NCBI GenBank assembly: GCA_004335635.1
Contig: QAXH01005982.1
Location: forward strand, 1 to 45,182
Length of the DNA: 45,182 nucleotides
Source: Chloromonas sp. AAM2
Taxonomy: Eukaryota > Chlorophyta > Chlorophyceae > Chlamydomonadales > Chlamydomonadaceae
Reading direction: 5' to 3'
How positions within the stretch are numbered: position 1 is the first letter of the stretch; every line of letters starts with the position of its first letter. Made by a program: the position numbers and the translations under genes. A model generated the notes under the pieces. The model had not been told where the DNA came from. It did no database searches and worked only from the letters and a program-made list of their open reading frames with translations. Positions 21,290-32,670 of the stretch are shown here, piece after piece.

Positions 21290-24221
21290 ATGTACTCTCG
21301 TCGGCGCACCGGCTTCACGCCATATGCCATGGCGGCCCACGAAAGCATCGTTCCCTTCCAGGCAGGTCCTAGTGACATCGTAGACGACATCCACCCCAAG
21401 TCACCTCACCGACCCTCATCCCCCAACACACACCTAGCCGTGTCTTCGCCCTTGCCTGTGGCATGGACCAGGCAAGCCCTGAAAGTGCTGGAGTCATCAT
21501 GCAGCAGGCCTAGCAGCCCTCCTAGGGCTTCTGAAGGGCCAAAGACAAGACCCAACAGTGCAGTTGGATATGGAATGTACCCAGGATACATTTCAGCGCC
21601 AGGAGAACAGTACTCGCATCCACCTGCCGTCATCATGAGGTGAGCCATGGCAGTGCACGACCGTACGTCTGAAAAGTTCATGGCCAGTTTCGCCAGCCGC
21701 TAGCTGGCCAGTTGCATGCAATGCTTGACGCCCAGCAAGCACAGCAGGTTTGACGATGCTCAGCTCTTGAAAAGCATTATGACCAGTTCTGACTGAAAAT
21801 AACACACCTCGGAGTACATACCTCAGGGATTCATGGCCGCTTGAATGCACTGCATGACGCCCAGCAAGCATTGCAGGCGTGACAATTGCTCGCATCCGTG
21901 AAGAGCATGGGCAGGGCCGCACAAAACACGCTAGCCACTGTGCAACCTGACAAATTACAGCACTCTCAAAGACCATAGGCAGGCCACAAGAAGGAAAGAA
22001 AGAAAGAAAGTGGATGCTGGTTAGCGTGGTTAAGGAAGGCCGGGCAACAAGCACAACCACCATCAGGGCAATGCCCCTGTCCCTTACTTGTGTCGCATGG
22101 GCACGGCAGCACGTGAAACTCATATAGGTCACACTTGTAGCTGGCGTTCAGCGCATCTGTGTCACCCTGATCGGCACCATTTCACGATCAGCCAATAGTG
22201 AGGGCAACCAATTAGCAGGGCTGCAGGTCGTGAGGCACCACAGGTCAACATGCCACGCGGCTCCAGTCAGTTGATAGGACTGCAGGTTCTTGGTTTGTCG
22301 CTACGTCTGGCATGCAGTGTGAGCTGGCGCCATCTGTAGCTGACCGATTAAGCAGCTGCATGTCTCATGAAGCCCATGCCTTCTCGCACAGATACGCTTG
22401 CCATGCATGCATTATGCTGCTTATCATGCATAACGTCACATCCACGCCTCGCAAGCTGAACAGTTGTAGCACACCTGAGGCTCCCCCTACAAGAAAACTG
22501 GCCAGAACCAATTCAAAAACGGATTTCACAGTCAGTCGACCCACATGCCGTGTCGCCCCTGCACAGGTCGTACGGCGGGTTCGCCGAAGGCCAGCTGCAG
22601 TACCAGTACGGCAAACTGTCCCCGCTTACGCCCACCTTCGCCCCTTCCTGGGTGCATGACCCGCCCCAGCGGCTGAATGTGAACGACCTCAGGCTGCAGC
22701 CCTCGCAGAGAGCACCCTCCTGCTACAGGTCAGTGCACATCAGAATGTTGTGGAATGCTGATATGGGCACTACCATCAGCCAGTACAGGAGTCCTGTGCA
22801 ACACATGCATAGATACCTGGCAAGGCTTGCCATTATGTAAGCCTGTTTTGTTCGGCAGATATGATACAACTAGAATTCGGACAAACGTATGTGCTCGCGG
22901 CTCTTACTCCTAGGTGGCCAATTCGAAGCGTAATGTGGCGCATTTCGAGGCCTTTTAGGACAGTTGTACGCAATGGCTGTGCCTAGATTTGCCAAGCATG
23001 CTGTGCTTGTAGCACTTGTGCGTGAGTACTTGTGGGTGCTCACACACTGCACACATCCTGCCGATGCAGCCCGGAGTTCCTGACTGCCAACACCGGCTAC
23101 GCAGTCAACCCTATTGGTCTTGTTGTCAACGGCCGCCCAGCCAGTGCAGCTGCTGGCACACAACCCCTCACCTGCAACACCTCGCCCCAGCGGCAGCACC
23201 AGCCACAGCGGCCAGCCAGCGCCGTCCTCCTATCGCCCCCCGGCCAACACAGGGCGCTGGGGCGCACGCACACCATGTTCACACGGCACCAGCAGCTGCA
23301 ACAGGGCTCCTCAAGCCAGCAGCCACAACAAGGATACAACGGTTTGGCGTCTTCAGCTCCCGCCCGGCCACACACAGGCACATCCCGCCACATGCCCCGC
23401 CCGCTGACCCCGCAGTATTTGCCTTCCCGCGGCTGCTCAACGCGCTGGGGCGGCAAGGCTGCCACCCACACATGTCAGCACAGCGGTCTAGCGCAACAGG
23501 GTGGTATCAACTACTTTGATGGGATAAAGAAGGGACTCGCCCGTTCGCCCCTGACTGACCTCGTTCGCAGCCTGGCGCGGTCCACCTTTGACTCGCAAGG
23601 GAGGCAGCAGCAGACAGTGCTGACTCGGGCAAGCACGGTGAGGGCCAGAGGAAATGTCAAGATGTGTACAGAGTGGTCATGCGTGCATGTGTGTGGCAGC
23701 GTTCATAGTGCTGCAAGCACCAAGGAGGGGTCCAGGTTCACGTGCCTGTGCAATGGGAGCAAGTCCAGAGTGTTTTGACTCAGAAAACAGTCTTAAACTA
23801 GTTCAGAAAATGTTTTGATCCTTTCTCTGAACAATTCATAACTTATGGATTGAACAAGTTGTTGCTCTTGTAGACGTGCTCAGCTAGACTTGCTAATCTT
23901 TTTTCACACCTTGACCTTTTTTCACCCAGTATACCAATAGGAGAATACCACAGGAGAATACCAGAGAGTTCATCAGTGTTTGGATCACAACGGAAGCTTG
24001 CCATGCATGGTTGGTTTGATCGACTGACAGAGGAGAACGTAACGTTTTGTTGCATGCAGGCGTGTCAGCTGTCACGCAATAAGTCCATGCGGGCTGCCGA
24101 GGGGCGCATGGTGCTGCGGAGCGACGCGGCCCTGCGCACCACGCACTACCCCAAGGCTACAGAGGCGCAGTTGCGCATGGCACAGACAGCCACGCACGAA
24201 CGGACAGGCAGTAGGAACTAA
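21290..24221 (+). CDS. Hypothetical protein, about 413 residues
   Basis: I do not recognise the family. Four exons with consistent phases: 21290-21639, 22567-22728, 23070-23637 and 24060-24221 (TAA 24219-24221). ATG at 21290 opens the frame. The product has no signal peptide and no membrane segment. It is rich in Pro, Ser, Gln, Tyr and Arg, with short ordered-looking motifs between disordered stretches: GFTPYAMAAHESIVPFQAG in exon 1, PSWVHDPPQRLNVNDLRL in exon 2, NTGYAVNPIGLVV and GGINYFDGIKKGLARS in exon 3, and a basic C-terminus SRNKSMRAAEGRMVLRSD followed by ALRTTHYPKATEAQLRMAQ. This spacing of Tyr/Pro/Gly motifs recalls filament-like or axoneme-associated proteins, but that is only an impression. 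An upstream non-coding first exon is possible. Intron 1 holds an imperfect duplication. Confidence 0.65.
21712..21904. repeat. Imperfect direct duplication, about 65 bp, 128 bp apart
   Basis: 21712-21776 (around gcttgacgcccagcaagcac) and 21840-21904 (around gcatgacgcccagcaagcat) match over about 65 bp. Both lie in intron 1 of the hypothetical gene. Confidence 0.7.
21989..22010. repeat. (GAAA)n microsatellite
   Basis: aaggaaagaaagaaagaaag in intron 1 of the hypothetical gene. Confidence 0.9.
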
Positions 24222-26455
24222 CGCATGTCAAACATCATGCATGTCAAACATCACGCAACAGTCACGACTTGTCCAATCCACTCACCGTGTTGGCATCATG
24301 CCTCTCCGGTGCTGAGACACAACGGTTTCAATGCCAGTCCCAAGAATTGTCCCAGAACTGGCAAACTTTTTTTTACAGGCAGCAGACAATGGGAAGCGTA
24401 CGCTCCTCTTATAGGCAGCAGGAAGTAAACAACTCTGGCAAATCACATCAGCAGAGGCGTGTGAGGCCGTTGAATGGAATCTTGCATGGAAGGGAAGGGC
24501 GCGTGCTGGCGATGACATTACATGCCAGCTTGTGTGTCATGGCCCTCCAGCATGCAGCTGCCTATCTGCTTGCATCGTTCATTCTTTGACATCAAGTGGC
24601 CTTTAGTTCTACAGCAAAGCTGCCACTGCAGCTGCATGGAACTCTTGTTTGCTGGCTAGCCTTCGCAGTAGCACCGGCCACCCAACGTTGAAATATGGGT
24701 AGTCCACCCCCCAGTTTAGTTAGTTGATTCGTTTTCGTCGGATCAGCCTTTCAATGGCCCCTACTCAACCTCTCATGGCGGTTCCGTGGGGCTGTCCAGC
24801 TATGCACGTGCAGGTCGTTCAAGCATTCAACAGGTTCCTAAATGGTTAGTTGGTTGCGTTCACGGTGATCGCTATCATTACAAGTAACGCATGCTGATAA
24901 GCAGCTAACCTATACAGGCCAGGACGGCATGAGCGAATGACATGTCCCAGACCATAATGCCGTGAACAGGGGACTGTGTCTGCTGGCTGCTTGACAAGCC
25001 TGATTTGGCTCACATCTGGCAAGACGAGTTTGCCCCAGTGCCAGCCAAAGGGCAGGCACCCACCTGTTGCAACGGAGATCGGCTACGCTTCATATCCTGG
25101 ACTGGTGGACCTGCGAAAGTACATGATAAAGGCGAGCTCACGCGCGTTGTATCGGAGGTGCCGCTCATGCCGAGCTGCGTGCTGCTCATGCGGTCGACAG
25201 CCTACTTTGCTCACCTAGATGTTTGATAGTGGCCAAAGCTTGCGATATATCGCACAGAAAGATGAGTCGCGAACTAGGAGGGGCCTTTGATGGTTTCTGA
25301 AATGTCCGGCAAAAATTTTCGTGGATTACGTAAACCTCGGCGACCTTGGCACCCAAATCGCACCTGCAAAGCCAAGGGGCGCGCAGGGGACACGATATCT
25401 CGCATGCCCCAAAACTGGCAACCTTTTTTTGTGTGTGTGCATGGTGACGTATCATATGTTGTCATGCATTTTGTTTTTGCTAATGGTCCATGTGTAGTGC
25501 TTGAAAGCCCTTTGAATCGAGCCGTCCGCTTGCTATCACCACGACACCGCTGACACTGGCGTTCCCAGTTGTGCTGTAATGCTGACAGTTTGCTGCTTCA
25601 CGAATGCTAATCCAGACACAGACACCATGCCTGTAACTCAGACACAAGCAACAGACGTGGCAATCCAGAAGCATTGTAATCAACTCACGGGCCTACTGTA
25701 ACTGCTATAGCTGTCTACCATTACCAACTGGGCAAGAGAAAGAACGGAATGTAATAAGACAGTGCGAAAAGGCGCATTCAGGACATCGCAATCAAATCCA
25801 AGTGGATGATCTAATAATGTAAAAAGCAACGCTCTCATGGATACTTACATGTTCACGGAATTCAGACCAACGCAAGCCAGCTCTTAAATAATTGGATGAA
25901 ATGCCTGCATGCACTTCACTGCTCTATCTATCATGGAAATCTTTGGTGACACCGTGACGCAACATGTTCCCTCAGATCCTAAACCGAGCATATTTGCATG
26001 CCATGTAGCACTGGTCTGCTGCACGAGTGTTTGCATGCTCCTTGATTATTGGTCTTGCAACTATTCCCATACGCAGTGACCCCTGCGTATGCGGTGCGGA
26101 CGCACGGTATCAACATGGAAACGGACAAATCTTGAAGTGCAGCAGGTCAACAAAAGATCATGGTAAAGCAGCCAACTGTGATGTTGGTTCCTGAGTCGTT
26201 ACCCGAAAACATTGTGCCAACTCAGTAGATCAATCCTACTGTTTGGTTAGACCACGAAAAATTATGTGTGCCTTGGCATCATTGCAACAATCCTCAGCAT
26301 GAATCAGCCTGGTGCATATGCAAGTGCCACTACCTGGCCATGCCACAGTGATACCCACAGCGAGGCTCAAGCACATACACTATTGAAACCCCTTTTGAAT
26401 CTAGGATGCTGAGCATAACATGTGAGCCTTGAACACGCTCGTGAAGTTAGAGTGC
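24222..26455. other. Convergent intergenic region, no supported gene
   Basis: Lies between the stop of the plus-strand hypothetical gene and the stop of the minus-strand transporter. Right after the first stop, catgtcaaacatca occurs twice in tandem (24225-24255). Repeat D copies lie at 24343-24376 and about 25403-25430. An open frame at about 25005-25226 has reasonable composition but no recognisable motif or splice partners. Confidence 0.5.
24343..24376 (+). repeat. Dispersed repeat family D copy
   Basis: Core attgtcccagaactggcaaa followed by a T-run, the clearest copy of the family. A weaker copy (ccaaaactggcaaccttttt) lies at about 25408-25430. Confidence 0.65.
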
Positions 26456-28629
26456 TCAAATATCACTCGACGACCTCGACTGGCGTTCATCTGACTGTGC
26501 AGCCACATCAAACGAGTGGCGTGTAATGATGCCAGCATCGTCACCACCACCAAAAAGATGCCCCCGTGCTTGAGTGAAATTGTTTGTGCCTGCCCCAGTG
26601 CTCCATGATGTGCCCCGTGCTGGAACAACCTGCCCATGCATGCTCCATGGGGACTCGCTCTGCGTGCTGACGTCCCCTTCCAGAGACGAGCGTGCCACCA
26701 GCAGCGGTTGCAGCACGGCATTGTCGGCACTCTTGCTGCCGCCACCACCACTACCGCCATTCACCCCTGACCGTCTGCTAGTTCCTGTGGCACCACCAGC
26801 TAACGCAACTAGCTGCGCCGGTGGCAGAGGTGGCAAGTGACAACCATGCCCAGGCCGAGTGTGCAGGCCCGCATTGCTAGCGGTCTCCAATTTGCTGCAG
26901 GCCACAGCCACGCCGCCTGTGTCTGCTGTGGGCACGAGCACGTATGTCACCTGCCTGCCAGGCTCCACATCTGGCTCCATGGTGCCTGTATCCATGCTCT
27001 GTTGCCAGCCAGACAGGGCCACTGCCAGTACGCCCGCTACCACACAGGCGCCACCTGCCACAGAAACAAGGTTCATGTCCTCCCGCAGGATCGTCAGCTC
27101 CCACAGGTATGAAAACACCACCTGCAGACGAGCACATACATACAACATGCAGGTGAAACGCACGTGGACATCTACGCACCCATCGACTGCACTGGAACAC
27201 TCAAGCAAGGCGGTGCGCTTACACAACGACATCTACGCACCCATCGACTGCACTGGAACACTCAAGGAAGGCGGTGCGCTTACACAACGACATCTACGCA
27301 CCCATCGACTGCACTGGAACACTCAAGCAAGGCGGTGCGCTTACACAACGACATCCTGCATGTTTATGTCCAAGCTGGTACGGTTGCACCTTGTCTGTGT
27401 GAATGCTGTCAGTCATGTGTGCTGTGCCATTGTCTGCTGTTCCACGCATGCTTAGTGTGCGCCGACACAGCCTGCTATCCTTGTACACGAGCAGATATCT
27501 GGTTGATAATCGTGGCATGAGCCCACTCACCTGGAGCACGTTGATGGCTGACCCTCTAGTGGCTGAGACCAATGAGAAGCCCCGGTTCAACAGAATCTGC
27601 CCGGCAAACTGGGTAGCCACGACAGCTGCTAGCAGCAGCGTCTGCACACGGTTGGGCCATACAGCAGGCACTGGGTACTTAGATACCAGTGGAACAGCTG
27701 TGACCCCACAGACAACTAGATGGTACCACCAGGTGAGCGTGATTGCTGACTGGCGGCCACCCAGCGCCCGCACAATTACGAATGCCACTGCGTTGCATGT
27801 GGCTGCCAGCAAAGCACAGATCATGCCCAGCGACATGCCGGCTCGCGGCTGAGCCATGTGGTCCATGCCGGCAGGCTGCGTGACTAGGAACACTCCAGCC
27901 ACAGTGAAGAGGCAGCCAACCATGCTTGATGAGCTGGGGTAGTCTCCAACGACCATCCACTCCAAGATGACTGCAATCACCTGCAATCGCAGTGTGGTGC
28001 AGTATGTGTATTGCATGCATGGCACTGGTGCTGAGTATGGTGCACATGCTGGTCTAGTTGGTTGATGCATTATAAACAGAGGAGCGTAGCACTGGCCTCC
28101 AGTTCTTGAGAGGACAGTTATAGGCTCAGCTGAAGTTGACACGTACCGGGCTGCAGAAGAACAATGTAACAGCGTCCTTGAGGGGTAGCATCTCAATGCT
28201 CAAATAGTACTGCAGCCAGACACAAACACAGAGTTCGACTCGGGCGACACAGCATTTCCTGTTGTGCCTGCTGTGGCTTGCTTTGCGAGGAGAGGGTCCA
28301 CGATGGCAGATACATGTGGCGCTCACCAGCATGAGCGAGCCAGCTCCGAACAAGCCTCGGAGAATTGTGAGCAGGCGTACTGTCCGGCTAGGCGCTAGTA
28401 CAAATTCTTTTTGGGAAAACATGATGCCGGAGAGAACGAGCCAGCACACCCCGCTGGGAATGCATGCGACTTGAAATGCGGGCACTGCATCTGGCCCATC
28501 CCCTTCAAGAAATCTGACCGCCAGCGTCCCGAGGCTGAATAAGAACGCCGCTGTGGAGATGGTCGAAATGCCACACCCCCAAAAGAAGCGCCATGCCGCA
28601 ACGATGCATTTTTCATAGTTCATCATCAT
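26456..28629 (-). CDS. EamA/DMT-superfamily membrane transporter
   Basis: Minus-strand exons: 28629-28327, 28209-28147, 27980-27531, 27121-26456; every intron is phase 0, giving about 493 residues. The protein shows two EamA-type halves with about ten hydrophobic segments, for example ISTISTAAFLFSLGTLAV, PSGVCWLVLSGIMF, DAVTLFFCSPVIAVILEWM, MVGCLFTVAGVFLV, WWYHLVVCGVTAVPLV, LLLAAVVATQFAGQILLNRG, and LVSVAGGACVVAGVLAVAL. The DMT signature blocks RGLFGAGSLML, LKDAVTLFFCSPV, TRGSAINVLQVVFSYLWE and GGACVVAGV are in the expected order. This resembles the SLC35G/drug-metabolite transporter group; substrate and membrane cannot be told from the sequence. A hydrophilic tail of about 170 residues, Gly/Ser rich, follows the last helix. 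Three ATGs in a row (28629, 28626, 28623) open the frame. The gene is divergent from the expansin-like gene at 29057, with about 430 bp between the starts. Confidence 0.88.
27167..27355. repeat. 61-bp tandem repeat, 3.1 copies
   Basis: Unit starts gacatctacgcacccatcga; copies start at 27167, 27228 and 27289, with a 6-bp remnant at 27350. Copies differ at only one or two bases. It sits in the third intron of the transporter gene. Confidence 0.96.
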
Positions 28630-29056
28630 CAAATGCGGAGGATGGCAGTCATCACGTCGCAGGAATCTGGCTCACTCTTACGCGTGGCATCGCTCTTGTT
28701 GCTACTCTGCTGGCGAATGGCTGTAGCAGGGAAGAAACGTTCGTTCTCTTTTCCCTTTTCCTGTAGAAGCCTTGGGAGTTACAAAAACATGTATGGATAT
28801 GTATGAGACCTTCTGCCGCACATGCTGTCTGCTGCCTTTTGCTGGAAATGGCTGAGGAACAGCGGGTAACAGAACTTGAAATGGCAAGTCACACTTGTCT
28901 GAGTGATGCTTTTGATGACCCTGATTTAAGCACAGCCTCCCTTGCTCTGCTACCAGTCTTTCAGTGACCTTTGACCTGAATTTTACGCCAATTGCTGCGG
29001 CATTGTCTACAAGCCTCAGATAGCGCCGGAACCCGGCCAAGGATCCGTTGGCTGCC
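28630..29056. promoter_or_regulatory. Divergent promoter region of transporter and expansin-like gene
   Basis: About 430 bp between two ATG codons pointing away from each other, so it must carry both 5' UTRs and promoters. No clear TATA box was identified. Confidence 0.5.
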
Positions 29057-31986
29057 ATGGCCACACGAGCGGGCACCTTGCTGCCCTCATTGGCCTGCGT
29101 AGCTCTGTTACTTGCCACAGGTAAGCCGCAGGATACGTGCGTTGCTGTTGCGCTGATGCGGAAAGCTATCTATCTGAGGACCGTTCCATCTGCCTTTGCC
29201 TGCACGCAGTCTGTGTCGCCCAAGATGGCTCACTCAACGAGTGGGGCCCTTGGAAGACCGGGCGAGCCACAAACTATGGAGCTGACGCATGGTAAGTGGC
29301 GTCGAGGAGAGCCCGGATGCCGAGCGTCAATTCAAATGCAAGGCGTGGTCCCCACTTTTCTCGTCCACCCATCTCGCAGGTCCATCCATGACGGGGGCTG
29401 CAACTATGGCCATCTCAGCCCCGGGGAGCCGGTCGGGTGAGCTCTGCATCGTGGCAGGATTACACAGCTGTCTTACCTTTTTCAAATCACGGCTTCAGCA
29501 GCAGCCTGGATGTGCACCGGCGCTGAAAATGGATGCTGCAGCCAGCGTATACAAGCACCCAGGCCGGGGTAGCCTTGACGTGCGATGCTTTGTCACCTAT
29601 TTGCAGCTGGCATGTAGCTGCGATGACAGACGTCGACGAGCTGTACACCAGGGGCGCCTGCGGTGCGTGCTGGCAGCCAAGTACACACAGCATTTCATGC
29701 GTTGCCGCTCTATTCACCATTTATCAGCCCCCACTTGCCACGCACACCAATGTAGGTTACTGTTTGGAGGTGAAGTGCAACCCATCCGTGTTCAAGGACG
29801 GGTATGGATCTTGGCTCGACCGAACGTCCGCATGCTGGGATTCATCCGCGTCCCGAGTGGTTCGCATCACCGATACCTGTAAGTACGAGAGACATGCGAT
29901 CCAATGCCTTGGCCAATCGCAGGTTGGGGCAATGCACTGCAGCTAATCAAACGCGTGCCTAGCCTAACGAATGCGCTGCGGATTGCAGGCCCGTGTACCT
30001 ACGCTCCAAATCAAGCCAGCAACAAACGTTGGTGCTGTGGAGACATGCCCCATCTGGATCTCTCGTACATCACGTGAGTAACTCGGTTTCACTCTCTGCA
30101 AGGAACATGCAATCCCCGACCTATTTTGCATCAAATCCATTCACCTCTGCCTAGGGTGGTGGGTTGTGGCTGCACATATCTTGTGGATGTCCTTATGCAT
30201 GATTCACCTCCATTGAGATGAGACTGATGTCATCGAGCACATCGACTTGTACGAGACCTCTCGTAGATCACGTGAGCTTTCTTATCGCAATTGCAATCCG
30301 CACGCTTGCTTGTCGCAAGACACCATGCACAACCTCAGATCAGTGTTCAGCGTGTCCTTGCGCCTTTTCTTGCAGGTTTGGGAGTTTGGCAGCCATGCGG
30401 TGGGGAGTCATTGGTATTCAGTACAGGCAAGTCGTCTGGAATGATGTCATCGGCATCATCTTTGCCTTGTTTAACGTCTTGCTGAACAAGGAACTGGCAT
30501 GATTTGCAGGCAAGTGCCCTGCGATTACGTGCCTGGCAAGCTGGCCTACGCATCCGACTACACCAATCAGGACTCGAGCTATGGTAAGCTCGGATTTGAC
30601 GCCTTGGCTGCGAGTTTGCACGCCTTCGCTGCCCTTACAACTCGCATGTCTGCATCAAACGATTGCAGACCCAAGAGCCCCGCTGCCTCTACGTGACTGG
30701 CCCGAGTACATGACCAACAGGCCCAGCCAAGTGACTTTGTTTGGAAGCAAGGGCATGGGCCCAGGCTGGGTGGATGCAAGCTGGTATGCTACTTATGAGC
30801 CTTCACATCTCAGCATCATGCCACCAATGCCTCTGCAATGCACCTTGCTACCGATACGTTTCTACAATGTTCTGCGCTGTTGCGTCTCAGGAACACATAT
30901 GTGGTGCCGTCTTGGCAAACACAGTCTTCGGGCATTGGGAAAACACCTGCGCTGTGTGCGAAGATCTCCTACAATGTGAGTTGCAAGCCAGAGGCAGCAG
31001 CAGCAGTCACGCAGTCAAGCAGTCGTGTTGTGCCAGTGAGGTACTCATGCCGTTTGTGTGTTGTATGCTCAATGTGTGGTGCAGGGTGCTTTGGCACTGT
31101 ACACATCCAACAGCAGCGTATTCGCTGGCCGTACTAAGCTGGCCTTTTGGTAAGTGTATCCCCCCTCACCTAACACCAAAGGCAAACTCGCTGCACCTGG
31201 ACTGATTAGACTTGGCAGTCTGTATGTTCTTTTGCAGGATGTATGTGGGTGTGACTGGCTACAATGGCTTGGATGCCAAGGTTGCTGACATCACCATCTC
31301 CATATCGGGCAAGAAGGTGTGAGCTTGCCAATAGCTGACAGGCTTGGTTGCAAAACTAAAAGCAAACACAGCGCACACACTGCTGTTTGTTCCATTGCCA
31401 CTCTCTGACTTATCACTATCAGATGGAAACATGACATCCACCTGGCGACTCAATTACGTGTGCTGCTTACGCTTTGCAACAGGGTGGATGTGGCAATCCT
31501 CGCATCTGGTACGTCAGGCCGACCCAGTTTGTCCCGACATGCAACTACTGCACCGACTATTGGTGGTGAGTAATAGGAGTTGACCATTGCAAAGCAGACA
31601 AGCTTATCTTCGTGACAGCAGTCTGACAGCCTGTCTGTTGTTGCCTGAAGGTACTACGAGTTCAAGATGGGCGGCTTCGGCGGCGGCGACCCAAACACAA
31701 TTATGCGCCCTTACGACTTCCAGGGCTGTGGTGGAAATGGCATCTGGGACCTGAACAAGATCGAATTCAGGTGTGCAGTTACTTGACATGCTGTATGTGG
31801 CACAGCTCAGCATGCGTTGGCAGCATGCGTTGACAGCATGAGGCAGGCGGCAATCAGTTTGGTGGGCTTCGCTGATGGCGTGTATCCGAACCCCTGGCTG
31901 TGCATGACACTTACAACTGCAGGAACGATGGCTACGGCGGTGGTGGCGACAAGTATGTGTGCCTGGATAACATCAGTCTCATTTGA
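29057..31986 (+). CDS. Expansin-like secreted wall protein, complete (406 residues)
   Basis: Fifteen exons, all phases consistent: 29057-29120, 29210-29291, 29380-29436, 29607-29680, 29756-29878, 29989-30073, 30376-30426, 30510-30583, 30669-30783, 30891-30975, 31085-31149, 31238-31316, 31483-31565, 31651-31770, 31923-31986. The start (gctgccATGG) fits a strong context and gives a signal peptide (TLLPSLACVALLLATV). The double-psi barrel (about residues 25-200) shows RATNYGADAWSIHDGGCNYG, GACGACWQPSYCLEVKC, RVVRITDTCPCTYAPN, RWCCGDMPHLDLSYI and GIQYRQVPCDY. The HFD motif of expansins is HLD here. The second half (about 204-406) is a Gly/aromatic-rich beta domain with PGWVDASW, ADITISISGKKGGCGNPRIW and GGNGIWDLNKIEFRNDG. 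Likely wall loosening or wall binding outside the cell. The intron after 30426 uses a GC donor. Confidence 0.87.
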
Positions 31987-32670
31987 ATGGAGCATGCAAC
32001 ACAACTGGAACAGCCTGTGATCTGATATAATCAAGTGCCAAATTCTGGAGTGTTTCTACCAGCCTGGTTTACTGTGTGATCACTACGATTTGTACAATTT
32101 TCAACACCTTTGGTAAACCTGGCTTTGTTGTCCATCAGTCCTGCTGGTTGTTGTTAGTGATTTATCTTTAATGACTGTAAGAGACTGGCTCTTGTTTGCC
32201 TCTCGCCGCATCTACTATACATCTATATCTGTAGCATTTGTACAAACTGTTCAAGGCTCCTACGTAGTACTGGTTCACACTCGCAAAACTAAGGACTAGT
32301 CCAAGTGCTCATTGTGCCTCGAGTGAGTAAAGACTCCAGTCTGGTGTGCAGAATGGCATGCAGCAGACCTGCATGTGCGCCTGCAGCTGCCGAATCGCTG
32401 TGGCAGGAAGTCCCTCGTAGTGATTGCTGTTTCCAGTCTCCACCCGGAACGCATGCAGCGCATCTGATAAACTCGCAGCATTCGCACCCGGTCACGCTCG
32501 TTCCACTAACAACATGTCTTCATTGGCTAGCGTATAACGAGGACAAACCCAGGTCAGAACCCAGCAGTCAGCATGCCAACCAAAACCGGAAAAAGTGATG
32601 TTGCCGGATCTTTTGACCTTCAGACTCAGATGACGCACCTTGGCTTAGATCTTCTTGCGTGATCATCAAG
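31987..32670. other. Intergenic stretch
   Basis: Contains the 3' UTR of the expansin-like gene and the upstream region of the SAM carrier gene. No gene or repeat was recognised apart from the TGTAA word at 32176. Confidence 0.5.
32176..32180 (+). terminator. Candidate TGTAA polyadenylation signal
   Basis: TGTAA, the usual chlorophyte poly(A) signal, about 190 nt after the stop codon of the expansin-like gene. Confidence 0.35.

Noticed and set aside
25005..25226. Possible small gene in the convergent intergenic region
   Set aside because: No splice partners, no recognisable domain, and no clear start context.
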